A stretch of DNA of 64,000 nucleotides from Vairimorpha apis BRL 01. Lineage: Eukaryota > Microsporidia > Nosematidae. The notes under the pieces are model-generated. The model saw only the letters and a list, made by a program, of their open reading frames with translations, had not been told where the DNA came from and did no database searches. This document shows, piece after piece, positions 11,625-22,422 of this stretch. The DNA lies in assembly GCA_000447185.1 (NCBI GenBank), contig KE647232.1:1-64000 (forward strand). The letters run 5' to 3'. Each line of letters opens with the position of its first letter. Positions within the stretch are counted from its first letter, which is position 1. The position numbers and the translations under genes are program-made.

Positions 11625-12456
11625 ATGGGTAAAAAAAATTTTAAGTAAATAAAAAAAATTACAAAATTCATCATAATATTATAATAATAATTTTGATTTT
11701 TATTTTTTAATAAAAATTTTATACATTTATTAAAAAAAATATTATAATGTAATAAATGTTTATAAAAATTCAATATGTTATTATAAATTCGAAATAAATA
11801 TTTGTTTTTTACAATACTATATACAACATTATAATTTAAAAAATAAATATAATAATAAAATACAAAAATATTAAACTATTGTATAAGATAGCTTTTTTAA
11901 TATAATTTGATTATTGTATCAAAATATTATAAATGCATTTATAAAACCATAAAAAATTTTTTTTGACATAAATATCATTTATCTGTTAGTTTTATTTATT
12001 TTTTGAATTAATCATAACTTATTACATATTTTTCTGTTTTATAATTAATTTTTCATATATTTATATTAAATTGTAAATTTTATAGTATCGCTTTACTAAA
12101 TTTAAAATTTGATAAAATTATAACTTAATAATAGATAAAAAGTAATAAAAAAACAAAATCAAAATATATAAAATAATTTTTTTTTTAAAATAAATATTTA
12201 TAAAATTTTTCTTTTATATATATTTTTTATTATCTATATAAATTTAAAAAAATTATTCTTTCCTTTCATAAGTAAATTAAGTTTTATTTTTTTTAAAAGA
12301 TTTTTATAATATCAAAAATATTAAATTTTTAGATAATAAAAAATTAAATACATTAACTTTATGTTTTTAATTTGTAATGTTTATGATAAAAAAATACTTA
12401 TATAATTTTATTAAAAATTTAAAAAATTTTCGTATTTTATTCTATAAAATTTTATA

Positions 12457-13076
12457 NNNNNNNNNNNNNNNNNNNNNNNNNNNNNNNNNNNNNNNNNNNN
12501 NNNNNNNNNNNNNNNNNNNNNNNNNNNNNNNNNNNNNNNNNNNNNNNNNNNNNNNNNNNNNNNNNNNNNNNNNNNNNNNNNNNNNNNNNNNNNNNNNNNN
12601 NNNNNNNNNNNNNNNNNNNNNNNNNNNNNNNNNNNNNNNNNNNNNNNNNNNNNNNNNNNNNNNNNNNNNNNNNNNNNNNNNNNNNNNNNNNNNNNNNNNN
12701 NNNNNNNNNNNNNNNNNNNNNNNNNNNNNNNNNNNNNNNNNNNNNNNNNNNNNNNNNNNNNNNNNNNNNNNNNNNNNNNNNNNNNNNNNNNNNNNNNNNN
12801 NNNNNNNNNNNNNNNNNNNNNNNNNNNNNNNNNNNNNNNNNNNNNNNNNNNNNNNNNNNNNNNNNNNNNNNNNNNNNNNNNNNNNNNNNNNNNNNNNNNN
12901 NNNNNNNNNNNNNNNNNNNNNNNNNNNNNNNNNNNNNNNNNNNNNNNNNNNNNNNNNNNNNNNNNNNNNNNNNNNNNNNNNNNNNNNNNNNNNNNNNNNN
13001 NNNNNNNNNNNNNNNNNNNNNNNNNNNNNNNNNNNNNNNNNNNNNNNNNNNNNNNNNNNNNNNNNNNNNNNNNNNN
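12457..13076. other. Assembly gap (620 N)
   Basis: A run of N only. Any reading frame drawn through it is artificial. Confidence 1.
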
Positions 13077-13119
13077 TAATTATTTATTTCAAATTTATTC
13101 TTATCGCTTTATTTGTTTA

Positions 13120-13215
13120 TGTAGTATTGACTTTAGACAAAAAAAAGTAAACTGATTTACCTTTTCTGTTTCTATTATCCCAACATATCTTTTATACTCC
13201 ATTGTAATGTTTTAA
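13120..13215 (-). mobile_element. Possible reverse-transcriptase scrap
   Basis: The minus strand reads MEYKRYVGIIETEKVNQF from about 13203 downward. This resembles the YLGI motif region near the end of the palm/thumb of CRE/R4-type non-LTR reverse transcriptases. A weaker similar stretch occurs at 17540-17605. The fragment is very short, there are no catalytic motifs, and the assembly gap is adjacent. Tentative. Confidence 0.25.
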
Positions 13216-13680
13216 AATATTTTATTAAAAATTATAGATTTTTTATATGATTCTTTCAGTCAGTGTTATAGTTTCTATTCTATGTTTAGTGTAACATTTC
13301 TTCTCTTATTTCTCATGTTTTTCATACGATATTTACTTTTTTTACATTAATATACCAAACCTAATTAATTTGAAAGTTCATAAATTTTTAAATTTTTTTG
13401 ACTCGACTTGTTGTAAAATGTCAAATGAAAAAGCTCACTCTTCAAAATTAAGTCGTTTTAATTTCTTTTGTCAATTTTAAGTATATATATTTTCATCTTA
13501 TCTTAAAAAATCAAAAATTAATTTTATTATATTTATAAGCTAAAGCTTAAATAACAATTTACCATTTTTGATAAAATTTTTAGATTTTAATTAGAATAAT
13601 AATCAATACTAGCCTGTCCTGTTTTTATTTAATTTTTATCGAATTAAATTATTTATTTAGGGTATAATGGTATTTCAATT

Positions 13681-14115
13681 TTATTTTTTTAATATATCAT
13701 CACAAATAGATATAGGGCGATTTTCGCACATATTTGATTCCAAATTTTCTTTCTCAGTAACCTCCTGTTCATTTTCCATAATGACTTCGCCTCTTCGGGC
13801 TTCCATAGAAAGACTCTCTAAGGTCATCTTAAGCACTCTGGCTTGTATATATGCCTGGGTTCGGCTGTCTAAATTTAATTCACTCCTATATTTTTTGTGG
13901 AAAGTTGTTGTTATTCCCTCCCATGTCATGGAGTATGGTATAATCCTTGTTTTGTACCCATTCATTGCTCCACAATGGTTAGCAAGCAGATCGTATTTGT
14001 GCTTTTTTTCCGTTTCAACAGCCCGAAGGTTGTCAAAGCTTGTAATTCCTACCTCTACCATTAGTATTTCCTTTTTTATTTTATCCAGAATAAATACATC
14101 GGGTTTATTGAATTT
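13681..14115 (-). mobile_element. Non-LTR retrotransposon 3' end: restriction-like endonuclease domain
   Basis: An open frame with markedly higher G/C than its surroundings. It begins KPDVFILDK (about 14110), runs through ILMVEVGITSFDNLRAVETEKKHKYDLLANH, TRIIPYSMTWEG and YRSELNLDSRTQAYIQ, and ends in an acidic tail. The PD...E spacing (PDVF, then about 12 residues, then EVG) fits the PD-(D/E)XK restriction-like endonuclease at the C-terminus of R2/R4/CRE-type LINEs, which nicks target DNA to prime reverse transcription. It aligns nearly end to end with the copy at 51292-51690. No reverse transcriptase lies directly upstream, so this is a truncated, probably dead copy. It is the least decayed of the copies here. 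Confidence 0.7.
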
Positions 14116-14141
14116 TTATCGATATAATTTTTTTTCATAAT

Positions 14142-14827
14142 ATAGACTACAAAAAATTTAAGTAAAATTTTAATGTAAATAAATTAAATAGTATGCTTAA
14201 CACTTTTTAAAAACTAAGTTATATTATATTTTTATCATATATTTTGTAATAAACAAATTAGAATTACAAAAAATTATAAATATTTATCGTGAGAAATATT
14301 TGCAAAATGATGATTAAGACATTTAATTTATAAACTTTATTATCTCTGTATATTAATTGATTTATTATTTTTAAAATTAATTTTTTATCTTATATAATAA
14401 AACTTAGTTATTTTTTAACTTGAAAACAGAATTAAAAATAATTTTTTTAAAATCTATATATATTTTCTGATTGATTAACATAAAAAAAATATAAAATTAG
14501 ATTTTATGTATAAAAAAATTTAAGACTTAAAATATTTGTAATTTATAAATCCATGTAAATAAAAAGAAAATTTTTTATAACGGATTACATGTTATCATCC
14601 AGTATCTTCTGAGTAATCTAATGATATATTATATAAATAATTATTTAGGTAAATTATAAAATTTAAAACATAATCAAACATTCAAATGATAAAAAAAATT
14701 AAATTAGCCTATGATTATTATATAATAACTAATTACAATTATTAAAATGTAATTTTTTAAGACATATTTAAAGTTATAAATATTTTTATATTTTTTATTT
14801 GATTTTAAAAAAAACAATTTAGTTTTT
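14142..14827. other. AT-rich spacer
   Basis: No coding frame, repeat or RNA gene recognised between the LINE fragment and the GPI12 gene. Confidence 0.6.
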
Positions 14828-15502
14828 TTAAATTTTAAAATAAGAATTATAAGAAGTATAATTTGAAAAAAATAGATACAAATATCTAAACCATAAAAGT
14901 TGAGACCAATGATATTTCATCATCACTAAAGCTTGAAAATAATTATCAAATCCCAAAATAAAATCGTTTTTACTAAAATTTAGTATATATTTTGTAAATA
15001 AATTTTTGCTATTTAAATACCAAAATTGAATATGAAAATTAGGTCTTGATGATTTATTATTTCTAAATTTTTCTGCTCCTAAAAAACAGCTAATATGGTT
15101 TTGATGATAAGACACTCCAAAATTATCAAATGTTATTAATGTTTTAAATGGACTTGTTAAAAATGTATATTCTAAAATATCACTAATTACATTTTCATCC
15201 CATTTATCATTATCAAAGAAATTATACAAAATTAACTCAAAATTATAATTTTTACATAATTTAATCATCTCTAATTCTCTTTTTGAATATACAAATTGTG
15301 TATTTCCTTTACTTAAACATAAAATTCTAATTCTTCCTTTTAAATTTAGTAAAGTCGGTGCAAAAAACATAGATTCATCGTCCGGATGTGCAACAAGTAA
15401 TAAATAGTTACCAGAAACGTAATTGTAATAATTATATGATGATCTAAATATTCGATTGAAATTTCTTAATATTAAAAATAAAATATAAAATATAAAATTC
15501 AT
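14828..15502 (-). CDS. GPI12: N-acetylglucosaminyl-phosphatidylinositol de-N-acetylase (PIG-L/GPI12)
   Basis: The second enzyme of GPI-anchor synthesis: it removes the acetyl group from GlcNAc-PI on the cytosolic face of the ER in a metal-dependent reaction. The 224-residue ORF starts with a hydrophobic anchor (MNFIFYILFLIL), as in PIG-L. AHPDDESMFF at residues 38-47 is the metal-binding AHPDDE motif, and VSYHQNHISCF carries the second conserved histidine motif (HxxH type, HQNH). ITFDNFG, just before it, corresponds to the family's T(F/L)D..G block. Length is slightly under the usual ~250. The frame is intact. The upstream trinucleotide signal is weak (only CC on the sense strand). Confidence 0.92.
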   Translation of the reverse strand: MNFIFYILFLILRNFNRIFRSSYNYYNYVSGNYLLLVAHPDDESMFFAPTLLNLKGRIRILCLSKGNTQFVYSKRELEMIKLCKNYNFELILYNFFDNDKWDENVISDILEYTFLTSPFKTLITFDNFGVSYHQNHISCFLGAEKFRNNKSSRPNFHIQFWYLNSKNLFTKYILNFSKNDFILGFDNYFQALVMMKYHWSQLLWFRYLYLFFSNYTSYNSYFKI

Positions 15503-15915
15503 CTCAAGGTAATAAAAAAATATTTATATAAAATATTTATTTAAGGTAAAATTGTTTTGTGTGATTATGTAGTATTTTTTTAGATTTAATTAAAAAAGAT
15601 TTAAGAACAGTTTAAGTTTAAAATTTAAAAATAACTTTTGTTTTTTACTTGTAATGTGTTTAAAGCTTTACACTTCAATATTTAAGCCTTTAAGGTAATT
15701 TTCAATATCATATATTTAAAATAAGATTTTGTGCAATTGTATATAATTTATTTTTTATGATCTTATAAAAACTACAAATTTATAATATAAATTTTTGAAA
15801 AATATTAAAGGAAGAGAATTTAATTAATAAAATTGTAAGATAAATAACAAAATAAAAATTTTAACAAAACTAAAATTTATAATATAAAAAAATATTAAGC
15901 TTTATTAAAAAATTA

Positions 15916-16014
15916 TTATGTTTTACACGAACATACAATTTTTTTAATATTTTTTTTTGATACTGTTATAATTTTTTTACATGTCGTACATACATTAGTA
16001 CTTTTGTATAAAAC
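15916..16014 (-). other. Short zinc-ribbon-like open stretch, status unknown
   Basis: In one minus-strand frame this 33-codon stretch reads NVCTTCKKIITVS and ends IVCSCKT-stop, i.e. CxxC then CxC about 16 residues apart. A loose resemblance to the zinc ribbon of ribosomal protein eS27 is visible. The frame has a stop at 16015-16017 and no ATG. The upstream sequence cannot be joined by a single one-base correction. It could be an exon-sized relic, the end of a gene broken by several errors, or chance. Confidence 0.2.
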
Positions 16015-16319
16015 ATCTTAAAAATTTTGATGTTTTTAAAGGCTAAAGTTTTACTTTTTTATTTAATAGTGAGTAAAATAAATACAATTTGTAAACATTG
16101 TATAATTTTTCTTAGTATTTAATTTTAGTATAAATTTAACATATACATAAATTAATCATACACATACACAACCTAAAAAAATTATTTAACAGTTATAATT
16201 TAAAACTTTATAATTTAAATTAATATTAAAAACATTTACATTTTATTTTAAATTTAATTAATTGGTATTATTTTTAATAATAAATTTATATCCATATGTT
16301 TGCAAATTAAAGTTTATCG

Positions 16320-16742
16320 TCATTCAGATTTAAATCTTGCAAAATTTTTATGGAATAATTCGTAATATATTAATAATAAAATACAAACATACAAAAAACA
16401 CCAATAATAACTATAGAATATAAAAAATTTGACAATCATGTTTACTGCTAAAATATCAAACAATAATGATGGTATGCCTTGTTTAGTCAAAGAAGTACCA
16501 GGATCAACCAATTCTATAGTGTTATTTTCATACTTAAAAGATGGTTTGCTAATTTTCAATATACACATAATTACGATTATTTCTGGTATAGAACTAATTA
16601 TCATTTTTGTAAAATTAAATCTACCATTAAAGTAAAACAAAATTACTGTAACCAAATTAAAAATAATACAACTTGAACATAAAGCCTTTTTTACTTGGTA
16701 ATTATCATCATATATTTGTTTGTTTATTTTACTACCTCTCAT
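16320..16742 (-). CDS. SND2: SND2/TMEM208 family ER membrane protein
   Basis: SND2 (human TMEM208) is part of the SRP-independent route that targets proteins to the ER, especially those with internal or C-terminal membrane segments. The 140-residue ORF has two hydrophobic stretches near residues 22-60 (CIIFNLVTVILFYF, then IISSIPEIIVIMCIL) and a hairpin near 95-133. Between them lies the family signature LVDPGTSLTKQGIPSLLFDI (residues 77-96), equivalent to the G.(D/S)L...G..EY.FDI block. A sense-strand CCC (16748-16750) sits five bases from the ATG. Intact, of typical length. It lies just upstream of SUMO on the same strand, with no sign of a shared transcript. Confidence 0.8.
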   Translation of the reverse strand: MRGSKINKQIYDDNYQVKKALCSSCIIFNLVTVILFYFNGRFNFTKMIISSIPEIIVIMCILKISKPSFKYENNTIELVDPGTSLTKQGIPSLLFDILAVNMIVKFFIFYSYYWCFLYVCILLLIYYELFHKNFARFKSE

Positions 16743-16996
16743 TTAAAGGGTAGTTTGTGTAAAAATATATTTTAAAAATTATTTTTTGCATTAACATTAA
16801 ATTTTTAAAAATTAACTAATGATAATATATAATTTTATTGATATAAAATTTATTTTATTTTAAACTAAATTTTTCCAATATTAACATTTTTATTAGAAAA
16901 AAAATTAATAAGCCAAATTTTTATAAAAAAACTTTAATAAAAAATCGAAAAATATCTTAAATGTTTTTATAAATAAATATATCTTAAATCAAATAT

Positions 16997-17271
16997 TTAT
17001 TGGTTAGTATATAAACCGCCAACTTGTGAAGCTGCCACTTCTAACTCATCTCCATCTTCCATATTTCTGAAATCTGGTGTTTCGTCTAGATTTAATACTT
17101 TACCATTAAATATTAATCTAAGTTCATTGGGATTTTTATGTACATTTTCTGCGTAAGTTTTTAATATTTTTCTAAATGTGATATTTTTTTTGACTTTAAA
17201 CTCAAGCTCTGATCCATCTTGGTCTTGAATTTTCAAATTTATTTTATCATTATTTTTTCATCTTGATCCAT
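16997..17271 (-). CDS. SMT3: SUMO (Smt3) precursor, one frame break near the N-terminus
   Basis: Small ubiquitin-like modifier, conjugated to lysines of nuclear proteins by the E1/Ubc9 pathway. The beta-grasp core is complete: KIQDQDGSELEFKVKK, then ITFRKILKTYAE, LRLIFNGKVLNLDETPDF and MEDGDELEVAASQVGG. The conjugating di-glycine is followed by LYTNQ, so the precursor must be trimmed by a SUMO protease. The ORF as read begins at a TTG. The real ATG is at 17269-17271 (MDQDEKNN...), reached by restoring one base in the T6 run at 17253-17258, which yields an INLKIQDQDGSE block typical of SUMO. A sense-strand CCC (17276-17278) sits four bases upstream of this ATG and supports it. Confidence 0.93.
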
Positions 17272-17539
17272 CTTAGGGTTATTTTAAAAATAAAGTATTT
17301 TCTATTTTGAGAAAAATAATATAAATTTTTATCAATTAAATACTTTGATGTTTTGCATATAAAACAAAAAATATATATTTAACAAATCGATATATAATTT
17401 TTTTATACATATTGTATATAAATTTAGTTTTAATAAAAATAAAAAGATTGATTATTGTTGTCTATATTAAGTCAGTTACAAAAAAATATTTATAAAATAT
17501 ATATACATAAAGTATTAATCATATAAAGTAAATTTTTTT

Positions 17540-17605
17540 GTTTTCAATAATCCTAACATATTGTGCACATATTTATAAGTTCCATTGATAAAAAAAATAG
17601 CTGTC
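17540..17605 (-). mobile_element. Possible second reverse-transcriptase scrap
   Basis: The minus strand reads QYVRIIENKKIYF here. It is similar in sequence and reading to the YVGIIETEKV stretch at 13120-13215, and the surrounding DNA of both shares a TCC-AACATAT-type block. No other motifs. Tentative. Confidence 0.2.
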
Positions 17606-18150
17606 AATCTAAATAAAAATTATGTTTAATGCGTATAAATATTTTAGTGTTTTATTTATTTTTGTTATTATCTGTTAAATTTTAACAAATCAAAACATAA
17701 TATTTTTTTGCATATAGTTTTAAATAGTTTAAGTAATTAAAAAACACAGTAAATTTAAGATTTTTATTTTTTATATTAACACATTAATTGAATAAAATTT
17801 TTTTATCAAAAAATTGTTTTTCTTAAATTTTAGAATACATATTTGATTTTGGATATTCTTTTATTTAAATTTTCTAAAATTAACCTTCTTGATATAAATA
17901 ATTTTTCATTGTAAAGATTCTAAAACTTTTACTACTAAATATCAATTTAAAAAACGAAAAATTGTAATCTATTATTATTTTATGCATTGATGTTCTAATT
18001 ATCAAGAAAATATTAAATTTTGAATATAATGAAAAAAAATTAAATATTGAATTAATTTAAATAAATCATTTTAATCAATTTAAAATTTTAATATAATTGT
18101 TTTCTTTTTAAATCTAAATTTTTGTTGTGCATATTACTTAAATAACATAA
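17606..18150. other. AT-rich spacer
   Basis: Nothing recognised: no open frame with protein-like composition, and no hairpin or repeat that stands out. Confidence 0.5.
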
Positions 18151-18396
18151 ATGAAAATAAAAATAAAAATTTATTGTAAAAAACCTTTGCACCAGAAGAA
18201 AAACTATCAAGTTACCAAAACTACACATAAAAAACAAAACGTCAATATTGAATTTACACGCCAGCATATCTTTACGACTTTGCTTGTAAGAGAAAGGGTG
18301 TTTCCTTTAGATACTACTCAGTTATTAAGTATAAGTAACAATCGCCAAGCTGCAATACACCATTCAAGAATACAACTCACTTCAGCGGAAATTTAA
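18151..18396 (+). CDS. Unrecognised 81-residue ORF in a G/C-richer island
   Basis: This ORF begins KIKIKIYCKKPLHQ, has HIFTTLLVRERVFPLDTTQLL in its middle and ends HHSRIQLTSAEI. I do not recognise it. Its codons use clearly more G and C than the flanking DNA, where random frames of this length do not occur, so it is probably a gene or a relatively recent fragment. There is no CCC signal before the ATG. There is no membrane segment, signal peptide or cysteine pattern. It could be a piece of a mobile element, a horizontally acquired fragment or a fast-evolving gene. The reverse strand also has a fairly open frame but with an internal stop. Confidence 0.35.
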   Translation: MKIKIKIYCKKPLHQKKNYQVTKTTHKKQNVNIEFTRQHIFTTLLVRERVFPLDTTQLLSISNNRQAAIHHSRIQLTSAEI

Positions 18397-19893
18397 ATAA
18401 CATTGTATTTTTATGTGTATTAAAAACTAATAAAATCTAAATTTAAACAAAAAAAGTAAATATGTTTTGTTAAAAAAACAAAACAATTAAATGTTAGTTT
18501 TAGTTAATTATAAGTAAAATATATATTTAATAAAAGTATTTATTAAACAAAATACTTTTAAATGAAATTTATTAAATAAAATACAAATACTATCAATTGA
18601 TTAAGTTTTTTAAGATAATTATTAAAATTAATTTATTTTATAACAAAAAGGAAATTTGTAAACATATTTAAAATTTCCTATTTTTATCAAATTATTTTAG
18701 AATTAAATTATACATTCAGTATTAAATATAAAATAACCGACGCAAAAAATTTTTATTATAAACCGTTGTTATAATTATGAATTTTTTTAAAAAATAAAGA
18801 ATTCTTTGCAAATATTTTTATCAAAAACAATATATTTACATTAAAATTTTATATTAGTTGTAATAATCTTATAATTTAACAATTAATTTTTACATAAAAT
18901 CGAAATCGAATTTTTTTTTAATTTTAATAAGTTAAAATTTATTTAAATTTGTTCAAAAATAAAACTAATTTAAATTTTAATTTTTGTAAGAAATAAATAT
19001 ATAATTTAATTTGTAATAAAAATTGTAATAGTTTAATTAACATAAAATAATCTATTTTAACAAATATTATTACTTTTAAATTTTTTACAATAAAATTATA
19101 AAGAATGTCTAATATAATCATTATATTAAAATGCATATATTTTAGTCTATAATTTGAACAACATTTTTTCTAAATATTAAATTTTCAATTACAAAAATAT
19201 CATATATTTAATATTCTACAAAATTATTAATATAATAATAAATTAGTTGAAATATTTAGGTTGAAATATATTGATATGCAAATTTTGTGTTGTTGTATGA
19301 TTTAAAACATTTAAAGCTTTAGTCAAACGATAAGTTTATTATTTTTATATAATTTAACACATAATATTTACATTTTTTTTTAATTTTTATACTTAAAATT
19401 TTAAATTTTTTTATTGTCTTGTAAAATATATTTAATTTAACTTATTTTCAGAGCATAAATTTATTTTCATAAACATACTTAATAATTTATAAAAAAAGTA
19501 TTTCATGTTATTATAATAGAAAGTAAACTTTTAATTTACTTTTTTTTGTAATTAAAATTATAAAAAAACTTTACAAAATAAATTGGATAAAAAATATTAG
19601 TTTATTACAACTGTAGAATTAACTTTTTTTTTGCTGAAAAAAAGTACATAAAATTAAAATGGTTCTTTTAAATTTAATAAACACGATTTATATTTTATAT
19701 AAATTCTATGATTGTATAAAAACATTTTTTTAGCATGAAAATCGTTCTATTTTAATTCTTATTTTATACAATAATTTATAAAATCATTGATGTATTTTAT
19801 ATTAATATTTATTTTAGATATAATTTATAGTAAACAATAAAAACATACGCCAATAAACACATGTTTTATATTGAATTTGGATACCCTTAAATA
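18397..19893. other. Long AT-rich spacer
   Basis: About 1.5 kb without a credible gene. The 65-codon minus-strand frame at 18939-19136 has only Ile/Leu/Lys/Asn/Phe-type codons and is a composition artefact. CCC at 19884-19886 marks the beginning of NPL4. Confidence 0.6.
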
Positions 19894-21375
19894 ATGATTA
19901 TTTTCGTCCAAGGACCAAATGATCGGAAAAGAATAGACATTGGTTTGAACGATAAATTATGTAATAAAATTAAAGAAATATTCAAAATAGAAAAATTTTC
20001 TATGTCATTCGATCAAAAAAACACAAAAGTAATTGATATAAATAAAACACCACAGGATTTGAATTTATATAAAGGAATTATTCTATACATTCATTATGAT
20101 ATAATTAAGAAAGATATTAAACGTGAGAAAGATAAATTTATGTGTTCGCATGAAGTAAATGCAATGTGTCCTAATTGTGCACCATTGGACCCTTGGGATG
20201 AAAAATATTACAAAGATAAAAAGATTAAATATTTAAGTTTTGGTTCATATAAAGAAATGTGTAAGAAAAACAATACTGAAATAAAAATGGAAAACTATAC
20301 ATCAACTGTTTGTAAAGATCATAGCAAGAAAACCAGATGTGTTAATTGTGAGGAAAAAGATATTTACCTTACACCTCAAATATATAGAATGGTCGATCAT
20401 ATAGAATTTGATGATGCAGTAATTGTTGAAAATTTTATTAAACAGTGGAGAGATTCAAAAAAGCAATATTTTGGAATTTTGGTTGGCAAATACAAATCTT
20501 ATGACAGATCTCCTTTGGGTTTAAAAGCTGTTGTATCTGGAATTTGGATTCCTGAACAAGAAAATTATCCAGATGGGTTTGTAATAAAAGAAAATCTTGA
20601 TGATGATTTTTTGCTACATAGTAATTTATCCTTTTTAGGAATGATTTATACAGATTTAATATTTGATAAACAAATTATGAGTAAACGAAATGAAAAAAAT
20701 TATTTTTTATCTTCTCTAGAAATTGAGTTTATTGCAAAAATGCAGTTTATGTTTCCTTATATGGAAAATAATATTTTATTTAATTCGAGATTTGTTACTT
20801 GTTTAATAAGTGCTAATGAATACGGAGATATAGAAATAAATGAATATCAAGTAAGTTCGCAATGCATGGCTTTAACTAGAAGTCAATTTATTTTACCTAC
20901 AAATAATTCTTTTTTCTATACTAAAAAAAATGTATTTTATAAGGAAATTCAAGATGATTCGCTTGTTACAACTAAGGCTGATAAAATACTTCCAAGTGAA
21001 TATTTCATAATTAAATTAACAAGTGGAACTAAACAAAATCCAATTTTTAAGAATAATTCATATATATCTAATATTTTTACAAATCAAAAAATGGCAGACT
21101 ATTTCGAACAACAATTTACTTTTGAAAAATTTTCTAATTTTAGTTTATTGATGAAAATCAAAGATAGAGTATCAGATTTTAATAGATTGTTAAAATGTAT
21201 AGTTGAAGATGATAAAAAATATTTTGAAAGGTTTACAAGACATGAAGATTATAAAAACATTTTAGAAAGCTTAACTAAATTTCATAAAGTAATATGGACT
21301 TGTGAAGCTTGTACATTTATAAATGAACATAGTATACATGCATGTGAAGTATGCGGAACACCAAAAACTACTTAA
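19894..21375 (+). CDS. NPL4: Npl4, ubiquitin-binding cofactor of Cdc48/p97
   Basis: Npl4 pairs with Ufd1 to hand polyubiquitinated clients to Cdc48/p97 in ERAD and nuclear proteostasis. The 493-residue ORF is complete. It has an N-terminal UBX-like fold (residues 1-78), then the zf-NPL4 region with CSHEVNAMCPNC (about 88-99) and VCKDHSKKTRCVNC. The inactive MPN-like domain starts at YLTPQIYRMVDHIEF and includes FGILVGKY and VVSGIWIPEQ. The C-terminus carries an NZF zinc finger, WTCEACTFINEHSIHACEVCG, with the TF dipeptide that contacts ubiquitin in mammalian NPL4. Keeping the NZF is notable because yeast Npl4 lacks it. CCC at 19884-19886, eight bases before the ATG. Intact. Confidence 0.95.
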   Translation: MIIFVQGPNDRKRIDIGLNDKLCNKIKEIFKIEKFSMSFDQKNTKVIDINKTPQDLNLYKGIILYIHYDIIKKDIKREKDKFMCSHEVNAMCPNCAPLDPWDEKYYKDKKIKYLSFGSYKEMCKKNNTEIKMENYTSTVCKDHSKKTRCVNCEEKDIYLTPQIYRMVDHIEFDDAVIVENFIKQWRDSKKQYFGILVGKYKSYDRSPLGLKAVVSGIWIPEQENYPDGFVIKENLDDDFLLHSNLSFLGMIYTDLIFDKQIMSKRNEKNYFLSSLEIEFIAKMQFMFPYMENNILFNSRFVTCLISANEYGDIEINEYQVSSQCMALTRSQFILPTNNSFFYTKKNVFYKEIQDDSLVTTKADKILPSEYFIIKLTSGTKQNPIFKNNSYISNIFTNQKMADYFEQQFTFEKFSNFSLLMKIKDRVSDFNRLLKCIVEDDKKYFERFTRHEDYKNILESLTKFHKVIWTCEACTFINEHSIHACEVCGTPKTT

Positions 21376-22422
21376 AAATAAAACAACTGAAAAAATATTT
21401 TTTGATCAATGTTTACTTGAAAATTTATATTTTACAGAGTATTTTAGAAAATAATATTTTAATTATTAAAAAATTAATATAGTAAAAAATTTTTAACATC
21501 TTGTTTTTCTGTTTTATTTTATAGTTTAAGCTATTACTTTTTCAAAACTTTTATGTAATATATTATAAATAACATTTAACTCATTTTACACAAAAAACAT
21601 CTATTTAGTCTATGGATTTATAAAAAAGAATTAGAAAAAAAAGATTATATCTACTTACATGTTTTTAACTTGTAACATTTTAAAAAAATTTTGCAAATTA
21701 AAAAATTATTATTTATAAGTTAAAAAAAACTTTAAATATTGACTTTCAAAACTTAATTTTTGTTTAAAATTGCTTTTTGAATATTTTTATATAAATTATC
21801 AAATTAAACATATATTTTCATTATTTAAAAGTGAAATTGAATAAACAAATTATTTCACTTTTTTTAATAATTAATCTAGTCTTTTGTAGTAAATTATAAA
21901 TAATTATCATCATTTAAATATTATTTCTATCCTTTTTTATGAAAAAAAATAAATGATAATATAATCATATTTAATTTGTTCGTTTTAAAAATTAAAAGCT
22001 AAATTTTATTTTTTATAAAATATTTGTTCATTTAATAAAAATTTCTAAAAAATTTATTTTAATATTATTTAATAATTATAAAAATGCAAATTAGAATTAA
22101 TTCTGTTAAAACAATTTTTTAAAAATATTGATGTAAAAAATATAAAGAATATTTTTTAAAACTTATATATAAACATATGTTTTAGATTTTCTTTTATAAT
22201 TCTTAAATTATCAATTAAACATTTTGTTTTTAAAAGATATCAAAAATAAATCAACAAATTTTCTTATTTGCTAAAAATAACAAAATTTCGAAACAATTTT
22301 TTTTTATAATTATTATTTATGTTTAATTTTATCTTTAGAACGAATTCAATGTGTTTATTATTTTGTTTTAAAAATTCTAGAAATTTTTTTCTATAAATAA
22401 TAAAAATACCCATACATATAAA
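21376..22422. other. AT-rich spacer
   Basis: About 1 kb with no credible gene or repeat. The promoter of the DnaJ gene must lie at its right end (CCC at 22409-22411). Confidence 0.6.

Larger units (their letters stand above)
11774..13600. other. AT-rich spacer containing an assembly gap
   Basis: No gene is visible. N bases run from 12457 to 13076 (620), so unsequenced content is possible. The flank from about 13140 to 13600 is less AT-rich than most spacers here and may be retroelement debris (see the separate fragment entry). Confidence 0.5.

Noticed and set aside
11591..11773. 60-codon minus-strand frame upstream of ING
   Set aside because: Phe/Ile/Lys/Asn-only composition typical of random AT-rich sequence; the ING start has its own CCC signal.
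12377..13150. 257-codon frame through the first N gap
   Set aside because: Almost all of it is N; only about 50 real codons of spacer-like composition.
13608..13622. TGTCCTGT at 13613 as the end of a second solo LTR
   Set aside because: Only eight bases match the inverted end of the 46.5-kb element before the sequences diverge.
13667..14140. 157-codon + strand frame
   Set aside because: Reverse-strand shadow of the LINE endonuclease frame, which has clear motif conservation.
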